Assembly (NCBI RefSeq): GCF_000719555.1
Contig: NZ_JOGX01000063.1
Coordinates: forward strand, 1-34,305
Origin: Streptomyces sp. NRRL F-5727
GTDB lineage: Bacteria; Actinomycetota; Actinomycetes; Streptomycetales; Streptomycetaceae
Length of the DNA stretch: 34,305 bases
Direction of reading: 5' to 3'
The first letter of the stretch is position 1. Every line of letters begins with the position of its first letter. The translations under genes were made by a program, and so were the position numbers. Of this stretch, positions 7,941 through 16,763 are shown one piece after another. The notes beneath the pieces are model-generated. The model ran no database searches. It had not been told where the DNA came from and saw only the letters and a program-made list of their open reading frames with translations.

Positions 7941-10028
7941 ATGACCGCATCTCCCGCCGCTGAGGCGTACTTCGTCCTGTCCAGCCCCGCCGCGTACGAG
8001 GACGCGCTCGACCGGTTGCGCGCCGCGTCCCGCGCCTACTACGCGGGCGAGAACAGCCCGTTGGACGACGCGTCGTACGACGCGCTGCGTCTGGCCGTGC
8101 TGGCGTGGGAGGCGGAGCACCCGGGCGGCGGGGCGGAGTCGCCCACGGGGCTGGTCGCCGACGGTGCCGCGCCGGAGGGCGACGTCGCGCACACCACCCG
8201 CCTGCTCAGCCTCGACAACGTCTTCGGACCCGAGCAGCTGGTCGCCTGGGACGCCTCGCTGCAGCGGCGGCTGGGCCGGGCGGTCGAGGGCGGGTTCACG
8301 GTCGAGCCCAAGCTGGACGGGGCGGCCGTGGCCGCGCGGTACCGGGACGGGCGGCTCGTCCAGGTCATCACCCGCGGCGACGGCACGCACGGGGAGGACG
8401 TCAGCCATGTCGTGGGCTCGGTCGTGGGTCTGCCCGAGCGGCTGGCGGAGCCGGTGACCTTCGAGGTCCGGGGCGAAGTGCTGTTCACGCACGAGCAGTT
8501 CGAGACGGCGCAGGAGGTGCGCGCCGCCCACGGCGGGGCACCGTTCGCGAACCCGCGGAACGCGGTGGCGGGCACGCTGCGGGCGAAGGACCGGCCGTAC
8601 CGGCTGGAGATGACGTTCTGGGCGTACGGCGCCGTCGACCTGGACGGCGGATCGTTTCTGCCCGCCGGGGCGACGCACGCCGAGGTGCTCGCCGCGGTCG
8701 CCGCGGCCGGGGTCAGGACGACGGCCGACACCCCCGCCGGGCTGCACGTGGTGGACACCGTCGCCGAGGCGCAGGCCCGCGTGGACGCGATCGGGGCGCT
8801 GCGCGCCGGGCTGCCGTTCGGCATCGACGGCGTGGTCGTCAAGGCGAACAGCGCCGCCGAACAGGCCGAGGCCGGCCTCGGGAGCCGCTTCCCCTACTGG
8901 GCCATCGCCTACAAGCTGTCGGCCGTGGAGCGGCAGACCGTGCTGCGGGACGTCGTCTGGGAGGTGGGACGTACGGGCGTGCTCGCGCCGACCGCCGTCC
9001 TCGACGCGGTCGAGATCGACGGCTCCACGGTCTCCCGCGCCACCCTGCACAACCCGGCGGACATCGCCCGCCGCGACCTGCACCTCGGCGACACGGTGAC
9101 CGTCTACAAGGCCGGCGACATCATCCCGCGCGTGCAGGCGCCGGTCGTCGAGCTGCGCCCCGCGGGCGCCGTGCCGGTCCCGCTGCCGACGGCCTGCCCC
9201 CACTGCGGCGGCGACATCGACAAGAGCCAGGAGCGCTGGCGGTGCGCGAAGGGCGCCGGCTGTGCGCTCGCCCCGCTGATCGAGTACGCCGCCGGGCGCG
9301 ACGTCCTCGACATCGACGGCCTCGGCAAGACGTACGTCAAGGCGCTGATCGACGCCGGCCTGGTCACGGACGTGGCCGACCTGTTCACCCTGACCGAGGA
9401 GCAGCTGACGGTCGCGGCGGGCAGCGCCCGGCGCGGCGCGAAGCTCGTCGAGCAGTTCGAGCTGGCCCGGAACCGCCCGCTCAGCCGGGTCTTCTGCGCC
9501 CTCGGCATCCGGGGCACCGGCCGCCGCATGTCGCGGCGGCTCGCGGCCCACTTCGGCACCATGGAGGCGATCCGCGCGGCGAGCGCCGAGGACCTGCTGG
9601 CCGTCGAGGGCATCGGCCCGGAGAAGGCGCCCGTGGTCGTCGCCGAACTCGCCGCCCTCGCCCCCGTCGTGGACAAGCTGATCGCGGCCGGCGTCAACAT
9701 GACCGAGCCGGAGCCGGCCGGCCTGTCCGGCGGGCCCGCCGCCGACGGCGCCACGCCCGCCGAGGGGCCGCTGACCGGCATGACCGTGGTGGTCACCGGG
9801 AAGATGACGGGCCGGCTCGACGGGTACGGCCGCTCGCAGATGAACGAGCTCATCGAGCGGGCCGGAGGCCGGGCGGGCAGCGGCGTCAACGCCAAGACCA
9901 GCTACCTGGTCTCGGCGCCCTCCGCCACCGGCAAGCCCAGCTCGAAGGCGGTCGCCGCCGAGAAGCTCGGCGTGGAGGTCCTGACGCCGGAGACGTTCGC
10001 CGACCTCGTCGCCGACTTCCTCGACTGA
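7941..10028 (+). CDS. ligA: NAD-dependent DNA ligase, LigA type (probably a second, divergent copy)
   Basis: A full-length 695-aa NAD+-dependent ligase that seals nicks in duplex DNA. Domain order: Ia NMN-binding segment ([17 protein letters not shown], ~33-49); adenylation domain with motif I KLDG (lysine 124 is the AMP acceptor) and [13 protein letters not shown] fold; a four-cysteine zinc finger (CPHC...RCAKGAGC); helix-hairpin-helix repeats (VEGIGPEKA); and a C-terminal BRCT domain beginning [14 protein letters not shown]. All key residues are present. The motif I neighbourhood ([11 protein letters not shown]) differs from the housekeeping actinobacterial LigA I would expect (CELKVDG...). 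I therefore infer a paralogue, with the essential ligA elsewhere. ATG 7941 lacks a clear Shine-Dalgarno. It lies 56 bp after the nucleotidyltransferase gene and may be co-transcribed. Confidence 0.92.
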   Translation: MTASPAAEAYFVLSSPAAYEDALDRLRAASRAYYAGENSPLDDASYDALRLAVLAWEAEHPGGGAESPTGLVADGAAPEGDVAHTTRLLSLDNVFGPEQLVAWDASLQRRLGRAVEGGFTVEPKLDGAAVAARYRDGRLVQVITRGDGTHGEDVSHVVGSVVGLPERLAEPVTFEVRGEVLFTHEQFETAQEVRAAHGGAPFANPRNAVAGTLRAKDRPYRLEMTFWAYGAVDLDGGSFLPAGATHAEVLAAVAAAGVRTTADTPAGLHVVDTVAEAQARVDAIGALRAGLPFGIDGVVVKANSAAEQAEAGLGSRFPYWAIAYKLSAVERQTVLRDVVWEVGRTGVLAPTAVLDAVEIDGSTVSRATLHNPADIARRDLHLGDTVTVYKAGDIIPRVQAPVVELRPAGAVPVPLPTACPHCGGDIDKSQERWRCAKGAGCALAPLIEYAAGRDVLDIDGLGKTYVKALIDAGLVTDVADLFTLTEEQLTVAAGSARRGAKLVEQFELARNRPLSRVFCALGIRGTGRRMSRRLAAHFGTMEAIRAASAEDLLAVEGIGPEKAPVVVAELAALAPVVDKLIAAGVNMTEPEPAGLSGGPAADGATPAEGPLTGMTVVVTGKMTGRLDGYGRSQMNELIERAGGRAGSGVNAKTSYLVSAPSATGKPSSKAVAAEKLGVEVLTPETFADLVADFLD

Positions 10029-10029
10029 C

Positions 10030-10046
10030 GACGGCACGCGGCCGTC
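10030..10046. terminator. Bidirectional hairpin between ligA and the helicase gene
   Basis: GACGGC (10030-10035), loop ACGCG, GCCGTC (10041-10046). The perfect 6-bp stem begins 2 bp after the ligase stop and overlaps the stop codon of the convergent helicase gene (10045-10047). Confidence 0.55.
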
Positions 10047-11739
10047 AGCGCTCCGACGGACCACCCTGCGCGGAGGTACGCCGGCGGGAGCGCCGCTCGC
10101 CGCCACGGCCGGCGGACTTGGCGGCGGCCTCGCCCGACCTGGCCGCCGCACCGGTTCCCGTACGCCGGGAGGTGCCGCGGCCGCCGGCCGTGGCGCCGCC
10201 GCCGGACGCAGCGCGCCCGCCACCGGTCGTGGCCTTCGTGCCGGCGGCCGCCTTCCCGCCGTTCGCCGCCTGCGTGCCGCCGCCGGCGGTGCGGCGGCCG
10301 GTGCCGCGCGCGCCGCCCGTCCGGGCGGGGGCCTCGCCGGCCGCCGCCGCGTTGCCGCCGCCACCACGGCGCCGCCTGGACGGGCGGCCGCCTTCGGCGG
10401 TGGACGCGCGGGCGGAGCGGGCCGCGGCCGGCGCGGGCTGCTGTGGCACCTCGACGGTGACCGCGACGCCGGACGGCTCGCGGGCGCCGGTGAGGCTGGC
10501 CAGCTCCTCGTCGCTGGACTTCACGCGGGTCGTCCGCGGGGCGATGCCCGCGTCCTTCATGAGCCGGCTGACCTCGTGCTTCTGCTCGGGCAGCACCAGC
10601 GTCACGACGCTGCCGGAGCCGCCGGCCCGGGCGGTGCGGCCGCCCCGGTGGAGGTAGTCCTTGTGGTCGGCCGGCGGGTCGACGTTCACGACGAGGTCGA
10701 GGTCGTCGATGTGGATGCCGCGGGCCGCGACGTTCGTCGCCACCAGCGCGGTGACCTGGCCGTTCTTGAACTGCTCCAGGGTCCGGTTCCGCTGCGGCTG
10801 GGTCCGGCCGCCGTGCAGCGCCGCCGCGCGGACACCCACGGAGAGGAGCCGCTTGGCGAGCCGGTCCGCCGACCGCTTGGTGTCGAGGAAGAGGATGACC
10901 CGGCCGTCCCGGGCCGCGATGCGGGTGGTGACGGCCTTCTTGTCGGTCACGTCCTGCACGTGGAGGACGTGGTGTTCCATCGTGGTCACCGCACCCGCGG
11001 AGGGATCCACGGAGTGCACCACGGGGTCGGTCAGGAAGCGCTTGACCAGCTGGTCGATGTTGCGGTCCAGGGTGGCGGAGAAGAGCATCCGCTGCCCGTC
11101 CGGCCGCACCTGCTTGATCAGCTTGGTGATCTGCGGCAGGAAGCCCATGTCGGTCATCTGGTCGGCCTCGTCCAGCACCGTGATGCGGACGTCGTCGAGG
11201 ACGCAGTCGCCGCGCTCGACCAGGTCGTTCAGCCGGCCGGGGCTCGCCACGACCACCTCGACGCCGCGCCGCAGCGTGGCGGCCTGCTTGGTGATCGACA
11301 GCCCGCCGACGACGGTGGTCAGCCGCACGTTCACCGCGGTCGCGTACGGCGCCAGGGCGTCCGTGACCTGCTGGGCCAGCTCGCGGGTCGGCACCAGCAC
11401 CAGTGCCAGCGGGGCCTTCGACTGCGCGCGCAGCCCGGCCGTGCGGGCCAGCAGCGCCAGACCGAACGCCAGGGTCTTGCCGGAGCCCGTCCGCCCCCGG
11501 GCCAGCACGTCACGGCCGGCGAGCGAGTCGGGCAGGGTGGCGCCCTGGATGGGGAAGGGCGTGGTCACGCCCTGGGCGGTGAGCGTCGCCAGGAGCCCCG
11601 CGGGCATGTCCAGACCGGCGAAGTCGTCCACGGCGGGGAGCGCGGGCGTCGCGCTCTCCGGCATCCGGAACTCGCCGGACGAGGCCGGAGCCGAGGCTGC
11701 CGAAACGCGCTTGCCCGGCTTCCGGGGCCTGCGGGTCAT
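10045..11739 (-). CDS. DEAD-box ATP-dependent RNA helicase (564 aa)
   Basis: It unwinds RNA duplexes with ATP. Motifs are in order: Q-motif region TPFPIQ (60-65), Walker A GRTGSGKT (82-89), PTREL (117-121), SPGR (166-169), DEAD (190-193), SAT (221-223), the second RecA domain with VATNVAARGIHI (333-344), and motif VI HRGGRTARAG (364-373, usually HRIGRTGRxG). Residues after about 435 form a low-complexity Gly/Ala/Arg-rich basic tail, a likely RNA-binding region. I choose ATG 11739 because AGGAAAGG lies just upstream. A further 27 in-frame codons run back toward the cspA terminator but are only readthrough. Gene order cspA-helicase on the same strand suggests a cold-adaptation pair, with the helicase made by readthrough or from its own promoter. 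Confidence 0.93.
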   Translation of the reverse strand: MTRRPRKPGKRVSAASAPASSGEFRMPESATPALPAVDDFAGLDMPAGLLATLTAQGVTTPFPIQGATLPDSLAGRDVLARGRTGSGKTLAFGLALLARTAGLRAQSKAPLALVLVPTRELAQQVTDALAPYATAVNVRLTTVVGGLSITKQAATLRRGVEVVVASPGRLNDLVERGDCVLDDVRITVLDEADQMTDMGFLPQITKLIKQVRPDGQRMLFSATLDRNIDQLVKRFLTDPVVHSVDPSAGAVTTMEHHVLHVQDVTDKKAVTTRIAARDGRVILFLDTKRSADRLAKRLLSVGVRAAALHGGRTQPQRNRTLEQFKNGQVTALVATNVAARGIHIDDLDLVVNVDPPADHKDYLHRGGRTARAGGSGSVVTLVLPEQKHEVSRLMKDAGIAPRTTRVKSSDEELASLTGAREPSGVAVTVEVPQQPAPAAARSARASTAEGGRPSRRRRGGGGNAAAAGEAPARTGGARGTGRRTAGGGTQAANGGKAAAGTKATTGGGRAASGGGATAGGRGTSRRTGTGAAARSGEAAAKSAGRGGERRSRRRTSAQGGPSER

Positions 11740-11766
11740 ATATTTCTCTGCCTTTCCTAGACTGCA

Positions 11767-11809
11767 CGAACCGCGAAGAACTACGCGAACCGCAAACTGT
11801 GCGAACCGC
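11767..11809. repeat. Three direct copies of CGAACCGC between cspA terminator and helicase gene
   Basis: CGAACCGC occurs at 11767-11774, 11786-11793 and 11802-11809. A related ACAAACCG lies at 11817-11824. On the transcribed minus strand these read GCGGUUCG, so they would form a repeated motif in the helicase leader RNA. Possible regulatory sites, function unknown. Confidence 0.5.
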
Positions 11810-11821
11810 GAACAGCACAAA

Positions 11822-11853
11822 CCGGGGTCCGCACCAAGCGGTGCGGACCCCGG
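11822..11853 (-). terminator. Perfect-stem terminator downstream of cspA
   Basis: CCGGGGTCCGCACC (11822-11835) pairs without mismatch with GGTGCGGACCCCGG (11840-11853) around a 4-nt loop. It is 27 bp after the cspA stop. It would stop or attenuate transcription from cspA into the helicase gene. Confidence 0.88.
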
Positions 11854-11880
11854 CGAGCGTCGGACTGGAGCGTCCGGAGA

Positions 11881-12084
11881 TCAGGCGGGGACGATGTTCT
11901 CCGCCTGCGGGCCCTTCTGGCCCTGCGTGACGTCGAACGTGACCCGCTGGCCCTCCTGGAGCTCACGGAAGCCCTGGGTGGCGATGTTCGAGTAGTGGGC
12001 GAACACGTCCGGACCGCCACCGTCCTGCTCGATGAAGCCGAAGCCCTTCTCCGAGTTGAACCACTTCACGGTTCCCTGTGCCAT
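11881..12084 (-). CDS. cspA: Cold-shock protein, CspA family (67 aa)
   Basis: A single cold-shock domain that binds single-stranded RNA/DNA and acts as an RNA chaperone. It begins [18 protein letters not shown], contains RNP1 (KGFGFI) and an RNP2 variant (VFAHY, with alanine for the common V), and ends with the GPQAENI strand. Length is exactly that of the family. The start has a strong Shine-Dalgarno (AGAAGGAG) and follows a structured leader of about 100 nt, as is usual for regulated csp genes. A perfect terminator lies 27 bp after the stop, with a DEAD-box helicase gene beyond it. Confidence 0.97.
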   Translation of the reverse strand: MAQGTVKWFNSEKGFGFIEQDGGGPDVFAHYSNIATQGFRELQEGQRVTFDVTQGQKGPQAENIVPA

Positions 12085-12215
12085 GACTGTCTCCTTCTGT
12101 AAGGCAGAGGCCCCATCCGGAGATGCCGGTAAAACGAAATATGCGCCTGCGGAAAAACATTCCGGTCAGGCGCACATAGGTTCATGGGTACCACAACTGC
12201 AACACCTCCACCGTA
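12085..12215 (-). promoter_or_regulatory. Structured 5' leader and possible promoter of cspA
   Basis: An 8-bp stem (TGCGCCTG 12142-12149 with CAGGCGCA 12067+100-12174, i.e. 12167-12174) extends through a second 4-bp stem (12150-12153 with 12161-12164) to a 7-nt A-rich loop, with a 2-nt bulge. It lies about 58 nt before the start codon, in relatively AT-rich sequence. A weak promoter reading TTGCAG-18-TATGTG can be drawn on the minus strand just upstream. The hairpin could act as a cold-responsive leader element or as a terminator for transcription coming from the PucR gene. The choice cannot be made from sequence. Confidence 0.5.
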
Positions 12216-12271
12216 GCACGCCGCGGCCCGGCAGGCGCGACGACACGGCGCGGCGCCCCGGACACGCCGGG

Positions 12272-14179
12272 TCACGGCCTCCCTCGGTCACCGGCGGGTG
12301 CCGGGGACGCCAGGGCGTGCAGGCGGAGCGCCAGCTGTATCTCCAGGGCCCGGGGCGGCGACTGCCAGTCCGGGCCGAGGAGGCGGCCCACCCGCTCCAG
12401 CCGCTGGGCCACCGTGTTCACGTGGACGTGCAGGTCGTCCTTGGTACGGGCCGGGCTCATGCCGCTGGCGAAGTAGGCGTCCAGGGTGCGGACCAGATCG
12501 GTGCCGCGGCGCCCGTCGTACGCGACGACCTGGCCTATCGTCCGCTCGACGAAGCCGCCGATGTCCCGGCCGTCGGCGAGCAGCAGGCCCAGGAAGCCCA
12601 GGTCCTCGGCCGCCGCGCCCTCGCCCGCGCGGTGCAGCACGCGCAGCGCGTCGAGACAGCGGCGGGCCTCCTGGTACGCGCCCGCCACCTGGTCCGGGTG
12701 GTCGAGCGGGGCCCGTACCGGCGCGGAGGCTCCGACGGTGACCGGTTCGCGCAGGGCGCCGCCCAGCTGGGCGGCGGTCTGCCGGGCCAGTTCGGCGGCG
12801 TCCTCGCCGGGGCCCAGCGGCAGCAGCAGGACCGTGCCGCCGTCGCGGGCGGAGGCGAGGCCGCGGCGGGTGGCGGCGAGGTGGGAGGCGGCGGACCAGA
12901 GCCGCTGCCGGTCGGCGCTCTCACGGCCGGGCGGCTCGCTGCCGCCGTCGGGTCCGGCCCGGTCGATCCGGGCGGCGAGCACCACGTGCGGGGCGTCGCT
13001 GTCGGCGCGGAGGCGGGCGGCGCGCTCGCGGAGCAGGCGGCGGTCGCGGTCGGGGGCGTCGAGGAGGTCGTCGAGCAGCTCTCCCCGTACCCGCTGTTCG
13101 GCCTCGCCGGCCGAGCGGCGGGCGAGCAGCAGCAGGGAGGTGACGAGCGCGGCCCGCTCCAGGGTGCGCAGGTCGACGGGGTCGAGGTCGGGCCGGCCGC
13201 GCAGGACGAGCGCGCCCAGGTGCTCGCCGCCGGCGGAGACGGCGGCGACCCAGTCGTCGCCGTCGCGGACCGCGTGCCCGCCGGCGTGGCGGGCGGGGCC
13301 CGCGGTGGTCTCGGTGAACTCGACGGCGCCGCCGAGGACCTCGGAGACGGCGTCGGCGACGTCCTGCACGCCGCCGCCGCGCAGGACCAGCTCGGAGAGG
13401 CGGTCGTGGACCTCGGAGGCTCGCTCGATGACGGCGCTGTGCTCGCGGATGATGTCGTTGGCCCGCTCCAGCTCGGCGAGGGCGGAGCGGGTCTCGGCGA
13501 GCAGGTTGGCGGTGTCGATGGCGACGGCCGCGTGCGCGGCGAAGGAGCCGAGGAGGGCGACCTGCTCGCGCCCGAAGACCCTGGCGCGGCGGTCGGCGGC
13601 GAAGAGCACCCCGATGACCTGGCTGCCGAGGGTGAGCGGCACGCCGAGGATGGCGACGAGGCCCTCGTCGCGGACGGCGGTGTCGATGGTGCGGGTGTGC
13701 TGGAAGCGCTCGTCGTGGAAGTAGTCGTCGGTGACGTAGGGGCGGGCGGTCTGTGCGACCAGTCCGCCGAGTCCTTCTCCCATGCCGAGCCTGAGCTGCT
13801 GGAAGCGGGCGGAGACGGAGCCCTCGGTGACCCGCATGTAGGTGTCGCCGGCCGCCGGGTCGTTGAGGCTGAGATAGGCGACCTCGGTGCCGAGGAGGGC
13901 GCGGGCGCGCTGGACGATGGCGCGGAGCACCGCGTCGAGGTCGCGGAGTCCCGCGAGGTCGTGGGCGGTCGCGAAGAGCGCGGACAGCTCGGCCTCGCGC
14001 CGCCGCCGGCCCTCCAGCTCGGCGCGGACGCGCAGGGCGAGCTGTTTGGCCTCCTCGAGGCCGGCCAGCTCCTCGGGACCCGCGCCGCTCGCGCGGGCGA
14101 GGAGCACGGGCCGGTCGTATGCCTCCGTGGCGGCTCCCCGGGCGAGGAGTTCCAGATAGGAGACGTGTTCGTGGGACAT
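12272..14179 (-). CDS. PucR-family transcriptional regulator with GAF domain (635 aa)
   Basis: A DNA-binding regulator of the PucR/CdaR class. An N-terminal coiled segment is followed by a GAF sensor domain (from about AELSALFATAHDLAGL, ~62, to VGREQVALLGSFAAHAAVAIDTANLL-type region, ~225, here reading VFGREQVALLG). A helical linker rich in E/R and a GGDEF-like middle region come next. The C-terminal PucR helix-turn-helix contains GTDLVRTLDAYFASG and HVHVNTVAQRLERVGRLLG. The effector is unknown. ATG 14179 (MSHEHV) is chosen. GTG 14185 is an alternative, and neither has a clear Shine-Dalgarno. Upstream on the same strand lies the remnant of a hydroxybutyrate-dehydrogenase-like gene, which may once have been its target or partner (inference). 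Confidence 0.9.
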   Translation of the reverse strand: MSHEHVSYLELLARGAATEAYDRPVLLARASGAGPEELAGLEEAKQLALRVRAELEGRRRREAELSALFATAHDLAGLRDLDAVLRAIVQRARALLGTEVAYLSLNDPAAGDTYMRVTEGSVSARFQQLRLGMGEGLGGLVAQTARPYVTDDYFHDERFQHTRTIDTAVRDEGLVAILGVPLTLGSQVIGVLFAADRRARVFGREQVALLGSFAAHAAVAIDTANLLAETRSALAELERANDIIREHSAVIERASEVHDRLSELVLRGGGVQDVADAVSEVLGGAVEFTETTAGPARHAGGHAVRDGDDWVAAVSAGGEHLGALVLRGRPDLDPVDLRTLERAALVTSLLLLARRSAGEAEQRVRGELLDDLLDAPDRDRRLLRERAARLRADSDAPHVVLAARIDRAGPDGGSEPPGRESADRQRLWSAASHLAATRRGLASARDGGTVLLLPLGPGEDAAELARQTAAQLGGALREPVTVGASAPVRAPLDHPDQVAGAYQEARRCLDALRVLHRAGEGAAAEDLGFLGLLLADGRDIGGFVERTIGQVVAYDGRRGTDLVRTLDAYFASGMSPARTKDDLHVHVNTVAQRLERVGRLLGPDWQSPPRALEIQLALRLHALASPAPAGDRGRP

Positions 14180-14264
14180 GGACACAGGGATACCCGGCGG
14201 ACCTGTGCCCGCACCAGCCCTGTGGACGGTCCCTGTGGACGACTCGTGTCGGGGGCGGCGGGTC

Positions 14265-14522
14265 CTCGTGGGCGGCCCAGCCGCCGTCGGGGGTGAGGGA
14301 GGTGCCGGTGGCGAAGGACGCCTGCGGGCTGCAGAGGTAGGCGACGGCCGCGGCGACCTCCTCGGGTTCGGCGAGCCGCTTCGGCGCCGAGTCGGCGAGC
14401 AGGACCTCGGCGAGGACCCGGCCCTCGGGGATGCCGTGGGCGGCCGCCTGGTCGGCGACCTGCCGTTCGACGAGCGGGGTGCGGCCACGGAGGTCGAGGG
14501 CGAGGGCGGCGGGGGTGCTCAT
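14265..14522 (-). pseudogene. C-terminal remnant of a short-chain dehydrogenase (3-hydroxybutyrate dehydrogenase-like)
   Basis: About 86 codons read like the C-terminal third of D-3-hydroxybutyrate dehydrogenases: RTPLVERQVADQAAAHGIP, then a KRLAEPEEVAAAVAYLCSP block, then TGTSLTPDGGWAAH. The Rossmann nucleotide-binding motif (TGxxxGxG), the catalytic Ser and the YxxxK are all missing, because the upstream ~170 residues are absent. An ATG at 14522 (MSTPAALALDLRG) now opens the frame. No stop follows the family's usual C-terminus, and the frame runs on into the PucR gene in a different phase. A deletion-decayed gene is the simplest reading. Whether the short frame is translated is unknown. Confidence 0.75.
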
Positions 14523-14538
14523 GCTCCGGGCCCTACGA

Positions 14539-14574
14539 AGGGGCCGTCTCCGCACCGATGTGCGTGCGGCCCCT
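14539..14574 (-). terminator. Terminator after the NUDIX gene
   Basis: Outer stem AGGGGCCG (14539-14546) with CGGCCCCT (14567-14574), and inner stem CGCAC (14551-14555) with GTGCG (14560-14564) around CGAT. It lies 4 bp beyond the NUDIX stop (14578) and just before the SDR remnant, so the remnant probably receives little readthrough. Confidence 0.75.
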
Positions 14575-14577
14575 CCT

Positions 14578-15060
14578 TCAGCCGGCCTGTGTGGTGCGGA
14601 ACCATGTGGGTTCGTCGACGAGCGCCTTCTCGATCCGGCGATGGGAGAAGCGCTTCATCTCGGGGAGCGCGTCGACCTCGAACCAGCCGACGTCGGTCGA
14701 CTCGTCGTCGTTGACCCGGGCCTCGCCGCCGACGGCCCGGCAGGCGAAGGCCACGTCCAGGTACTGGCAGACGTCGCCGTTGGGGTAGACGACGGGCTTG
14801 CGCAGGGTCTCCACCATGAGCACCCGCTCGGGCACGCAGACCACCCCGGTCTCCTCCTCGACCTCGCGCACCGCGCAGTCCGCGGGCTGCTCGCCGGGTT
14901 CGACGATGCCGCCGATCACGGCCCACATCCCGTTGTCCGCGCGCCGTCCGAGCAGGATCCGGCCCCGGTCGTCCAGCACGACGGCGCTGACGCCGGGCAG
15001 GAAGAGCAGCTGGTGCCCTGCTGTCTTGCGGATCTCTCGGATGAAGTCAGGGGTAGCCAT
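14578..15060 (-). CDS. NUDIX hydrolase (160 aa)
   Basis: It hydrolyses a nucleoside diphosphate linked to another moiety, with a divalent metal. The Nudix box is complete at residues 51-73: G-x5-E-x7-RE-V-x-EE-x-G-V within GIVEPGEQPADCAVREVEEE then TGV. The substrate is not predictable; ADP-ribose or 8-oxo-dGTP type activities are known in relatives. The ATG at 15060 has TAGGGT seven bases upstream and no Shine-Dalgarno, so it may be translated from a leaderless mRNA. A good terminator follows the stop. Confidence 0.95.
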   Translation of the reverse strand: MATPDFIREIRKTAGHQLLFLPGVSAVVLDDRGRILLGRRADNGMWAVIGGIVEPGEQPADCAVREVEEETGVVCVPERVLMVETLRKPVVYPNGDVCQYLDVAFACRAVGGEARVNDDESTDVGWFEVDALPEMKRFSHRRIEKALVDEPTWFRTTQAG

Positions 15061-15067
15061 GCGGTCG

Positions 15068-15073
15068 ACCCTA
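15068..15073 (-). promoter_or_regulatory. -10 element (TAGGGT) of a probable leaderless NUDIX transcript
   Basis: On the minus strand TAGGGT fits TANNNT and is separated from the ATG at 15060 by exactly seven bases. No Shine-Dalgarno is seen. No convincing -35 is visible. Confidence 0.5.
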
Positions 15074-15100
15074 GATCATCCGCCGGGGCGGTCCCGGGGC

Positions 15101-16714
15101 TCAGGCCCGGGTGCGCCGGGCCCGTACGGCACGGGCCGCGGCCCAGCCGAGTCCGGCGGCGGCGACGGCGGCGAGCAGGGCCTCCGGGAGGGTGCCGAGC
15201 CGGGTCGCGGGGGTCTGGGTGGACCGCAGCGGCACCTCCTCGACCAGGTAGTCCGGGGTGAACATCGCCGTCCGGGAGACGATCTCGCCGTCGGGGCGGA
15301 TCACCGCGCTGACGCCGCTGGTGACCGGGACGACGACCGCGCGGCTGTGCTCCACGGCCCGCACGCGCGACATGGCGAGCTGCTGGTAGGTCATCTCGCT
15401 GTGGCCGAAGGTGGCGTTGTTGCTGGGGACGGTGAGCAGCTGCGCCCCGTGGGTGACGGTGTCGCGGACGGCCCAGTCGAAGGCGGCCTCGTAGCAGGTG
15501 GCGAGGCCGACCCGGGTGCCGGCGAGGTCGAAGACGCCGACCTTGTTCCCGGGGCCGAAGTCGCGCGCCACGCGGTCGACGTTGCTGTTGAAGAGGCGGA
15601 CGACCGAGCGCATCGGGATGTACTCGCCGAAGGGCTGGACGTGCCGCTTGTCGTAGGTGGCGACGGGTCCCTTGCCGGGCTCCCACTGGATGAGGGTGTT
15701 GCGGAGCTTGCCGGTGGGCGGGGAGATCACGGCGCCGATGACGGTGGGGGCCTTGACGGCCTCGACGGCGCCCTCGATGACGGCGGCGGCGTCGGGGTTG
15801 GCGTAGGGGTCGATGTCGGAGGAGTTCTCCGGCCACAGGACGAAGTCCGGCTGGGGCTTGGTCCCGGCCTTCACCTCGGCGGCGAGTTCGCGGGTCCGGG
15901 CGGCGTGGTTGTCGAGGACCTGGCGGCGCTGGGAGTTGAAGTCGAGGCCGAGGCGGGGCACGTTGCCCTGGATGGCGGCGACGGTGGCGGTGCCGTCCTC
16001 GGGGGCGTCGCTGACGAGCGGCAGGGCGGCGACCGCGCCGGTGACCGGGACGAGGACGGAGAGCGCGGCGGCGGCGAGCGGTCCGCGCGGGACGGTGCCG
16101 GTGGCGCGGTGGAGGCGGACCAGGCGGACCGCCGCGTAGAGGCCGAAGCCGCACAGGGCGACCGCGTAGCCGAGCACCGGGGTGCCGCCGACGGCGGCGA
16201 GGGGCAGGAAGATCCCGTCGGCCTGGCCGAAGGCGACCTTGCCCCAGGGGAAGCCGCCGAAGGGCACGCGCGCGCGTGCCGCCTCGCCGAGGATCCAGAC
16301 GCCGGCGGCGAAGACCGGCCACCACGGCAGCCGGGACACGGCGGCGATGCCGAGTCCGGCGGCGGCGACGAAGAGGGCTTCGATGGCGGCGAGGGCGAGC
16401 CACGGCACCGGGCCGACCTCTTCGCCGGTCCAGACGAGGAGCGGCAGGAGGAAGCCGAGTCCGGCGAGGTAGCCGAGGCCGAAGCCGGCGCGGAGGCGCC
16501 GCCCGTCCAGGCTCCAGCCGAGCAGGGCGAAGGCGGGCAGCGCGAGCCACCACAGGGGGCGCGGCGGGAAGCTCAGGTAGAGCAGGACGCCGGAGAGCAG
16601 GGCCGCTCCGGGGCGGGCGAACCGCGCGGCCTGGCCGAAGCGGCCCGGCCGGCCGTCGGTCGCGGGCGTGTCGTCGGCGGCTCCGGCCGCTTCGGGGGTG
16701 ATGGTGGTGCTCAC
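15101..16714 (-). CDS. lnt: Apolipoprotein N-acyltransferase
   Basis: An integral membrane enzyme that transfers a third acyl chain to the N-terminal cysteine of lipoproteins. An ~35-residue polar N-terminus is followed by about six hydrophobic helices (residues ~36-235), then the carbon-nitrogen-hydrolase domain. The catalytic triad is visible: E296 in LWPENSS, K356 in YDKRHVQPFGEYIP and C407 in LATCYEAAFD. A final membrane helix ([19 protein letters not shown]) closes the protein. 537 aa is normal for the family. I choose GTG 16714, which lacks a Shine-Dalgarno but has TACACT seven bases upstream, so a leaderless transcript is likely. The upstream gene (PH-domain-like protein) has its own terminator. 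Confidence 0.95.
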   Translation of the reverse strand: MSTTITPEAAGAADDTPATDGRPGRFGQAARFARPGAALLSGVLLYLSFPPRPLWWLALPAFALLGWSLDGRRLRAGFGLGYLAGLGFLLPLLVWTGEEVGPVPWLALAAIEALFVAAAGLGIAAVSRLPWWPVFAAGVWILGEAARARVPFGGFPWGKVAFGQADGIFLPLAAVGGTPVLGYAVALCGFGLYAAVRLVRLHRATGTVPRGPLAAAALSVLVPVTGAVAALPLVSDAPEDGTATVAAIQGNVPRLGLDFNSQRRQVLDNHAARTRELAAEVKAGTKPQPDFVLWPENSSDIDPYANPDAAAVIEGAVEAVKAPTVIGAVISPPTGKLRNTLIQWEPGKGPVATYDKRHVQPFGEYIPMRSVVRLFNSNVDRVARDFGPGNKVGVFDLAGTRVGLATCYEAAFDWAVRDTVTHGAQLLTVPSNNATFGHSEMTYQQLAMSRVRAVEHSRAVVVPVTSGVSAVIRPDGEIVSRTAMFTPDYLVEEVPLRSTQTPATRLGTLPEALLAAVAAAGLGWAAARAVRARRTRA

Positions 16715-16721
16715 CTTGCGG

Positions 16722-16727
16722 AGTGTA
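16722..16727 (-). promoter_or_regulatory. -10 element (TACACT) of a probable leaderless lnt transcript
   Basis: TACACT on the minus strand fits TANNNT and lies seven bases before GTG 16714. No Shine-Dalgarno is present. Confidence 0.5.
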
Positions 16728-16763
16728 CGGGGCGTGCCTGTTGACGCCTGGTCCGGCACGTGG

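Noticed and set aside
11740..11820. Extension of the helicase start by 27 codons
   Set aside because: It runs through the repeat region and lacks a Shine-Dalgarno. ATG 11739 has one and starts the conserved-looking region.
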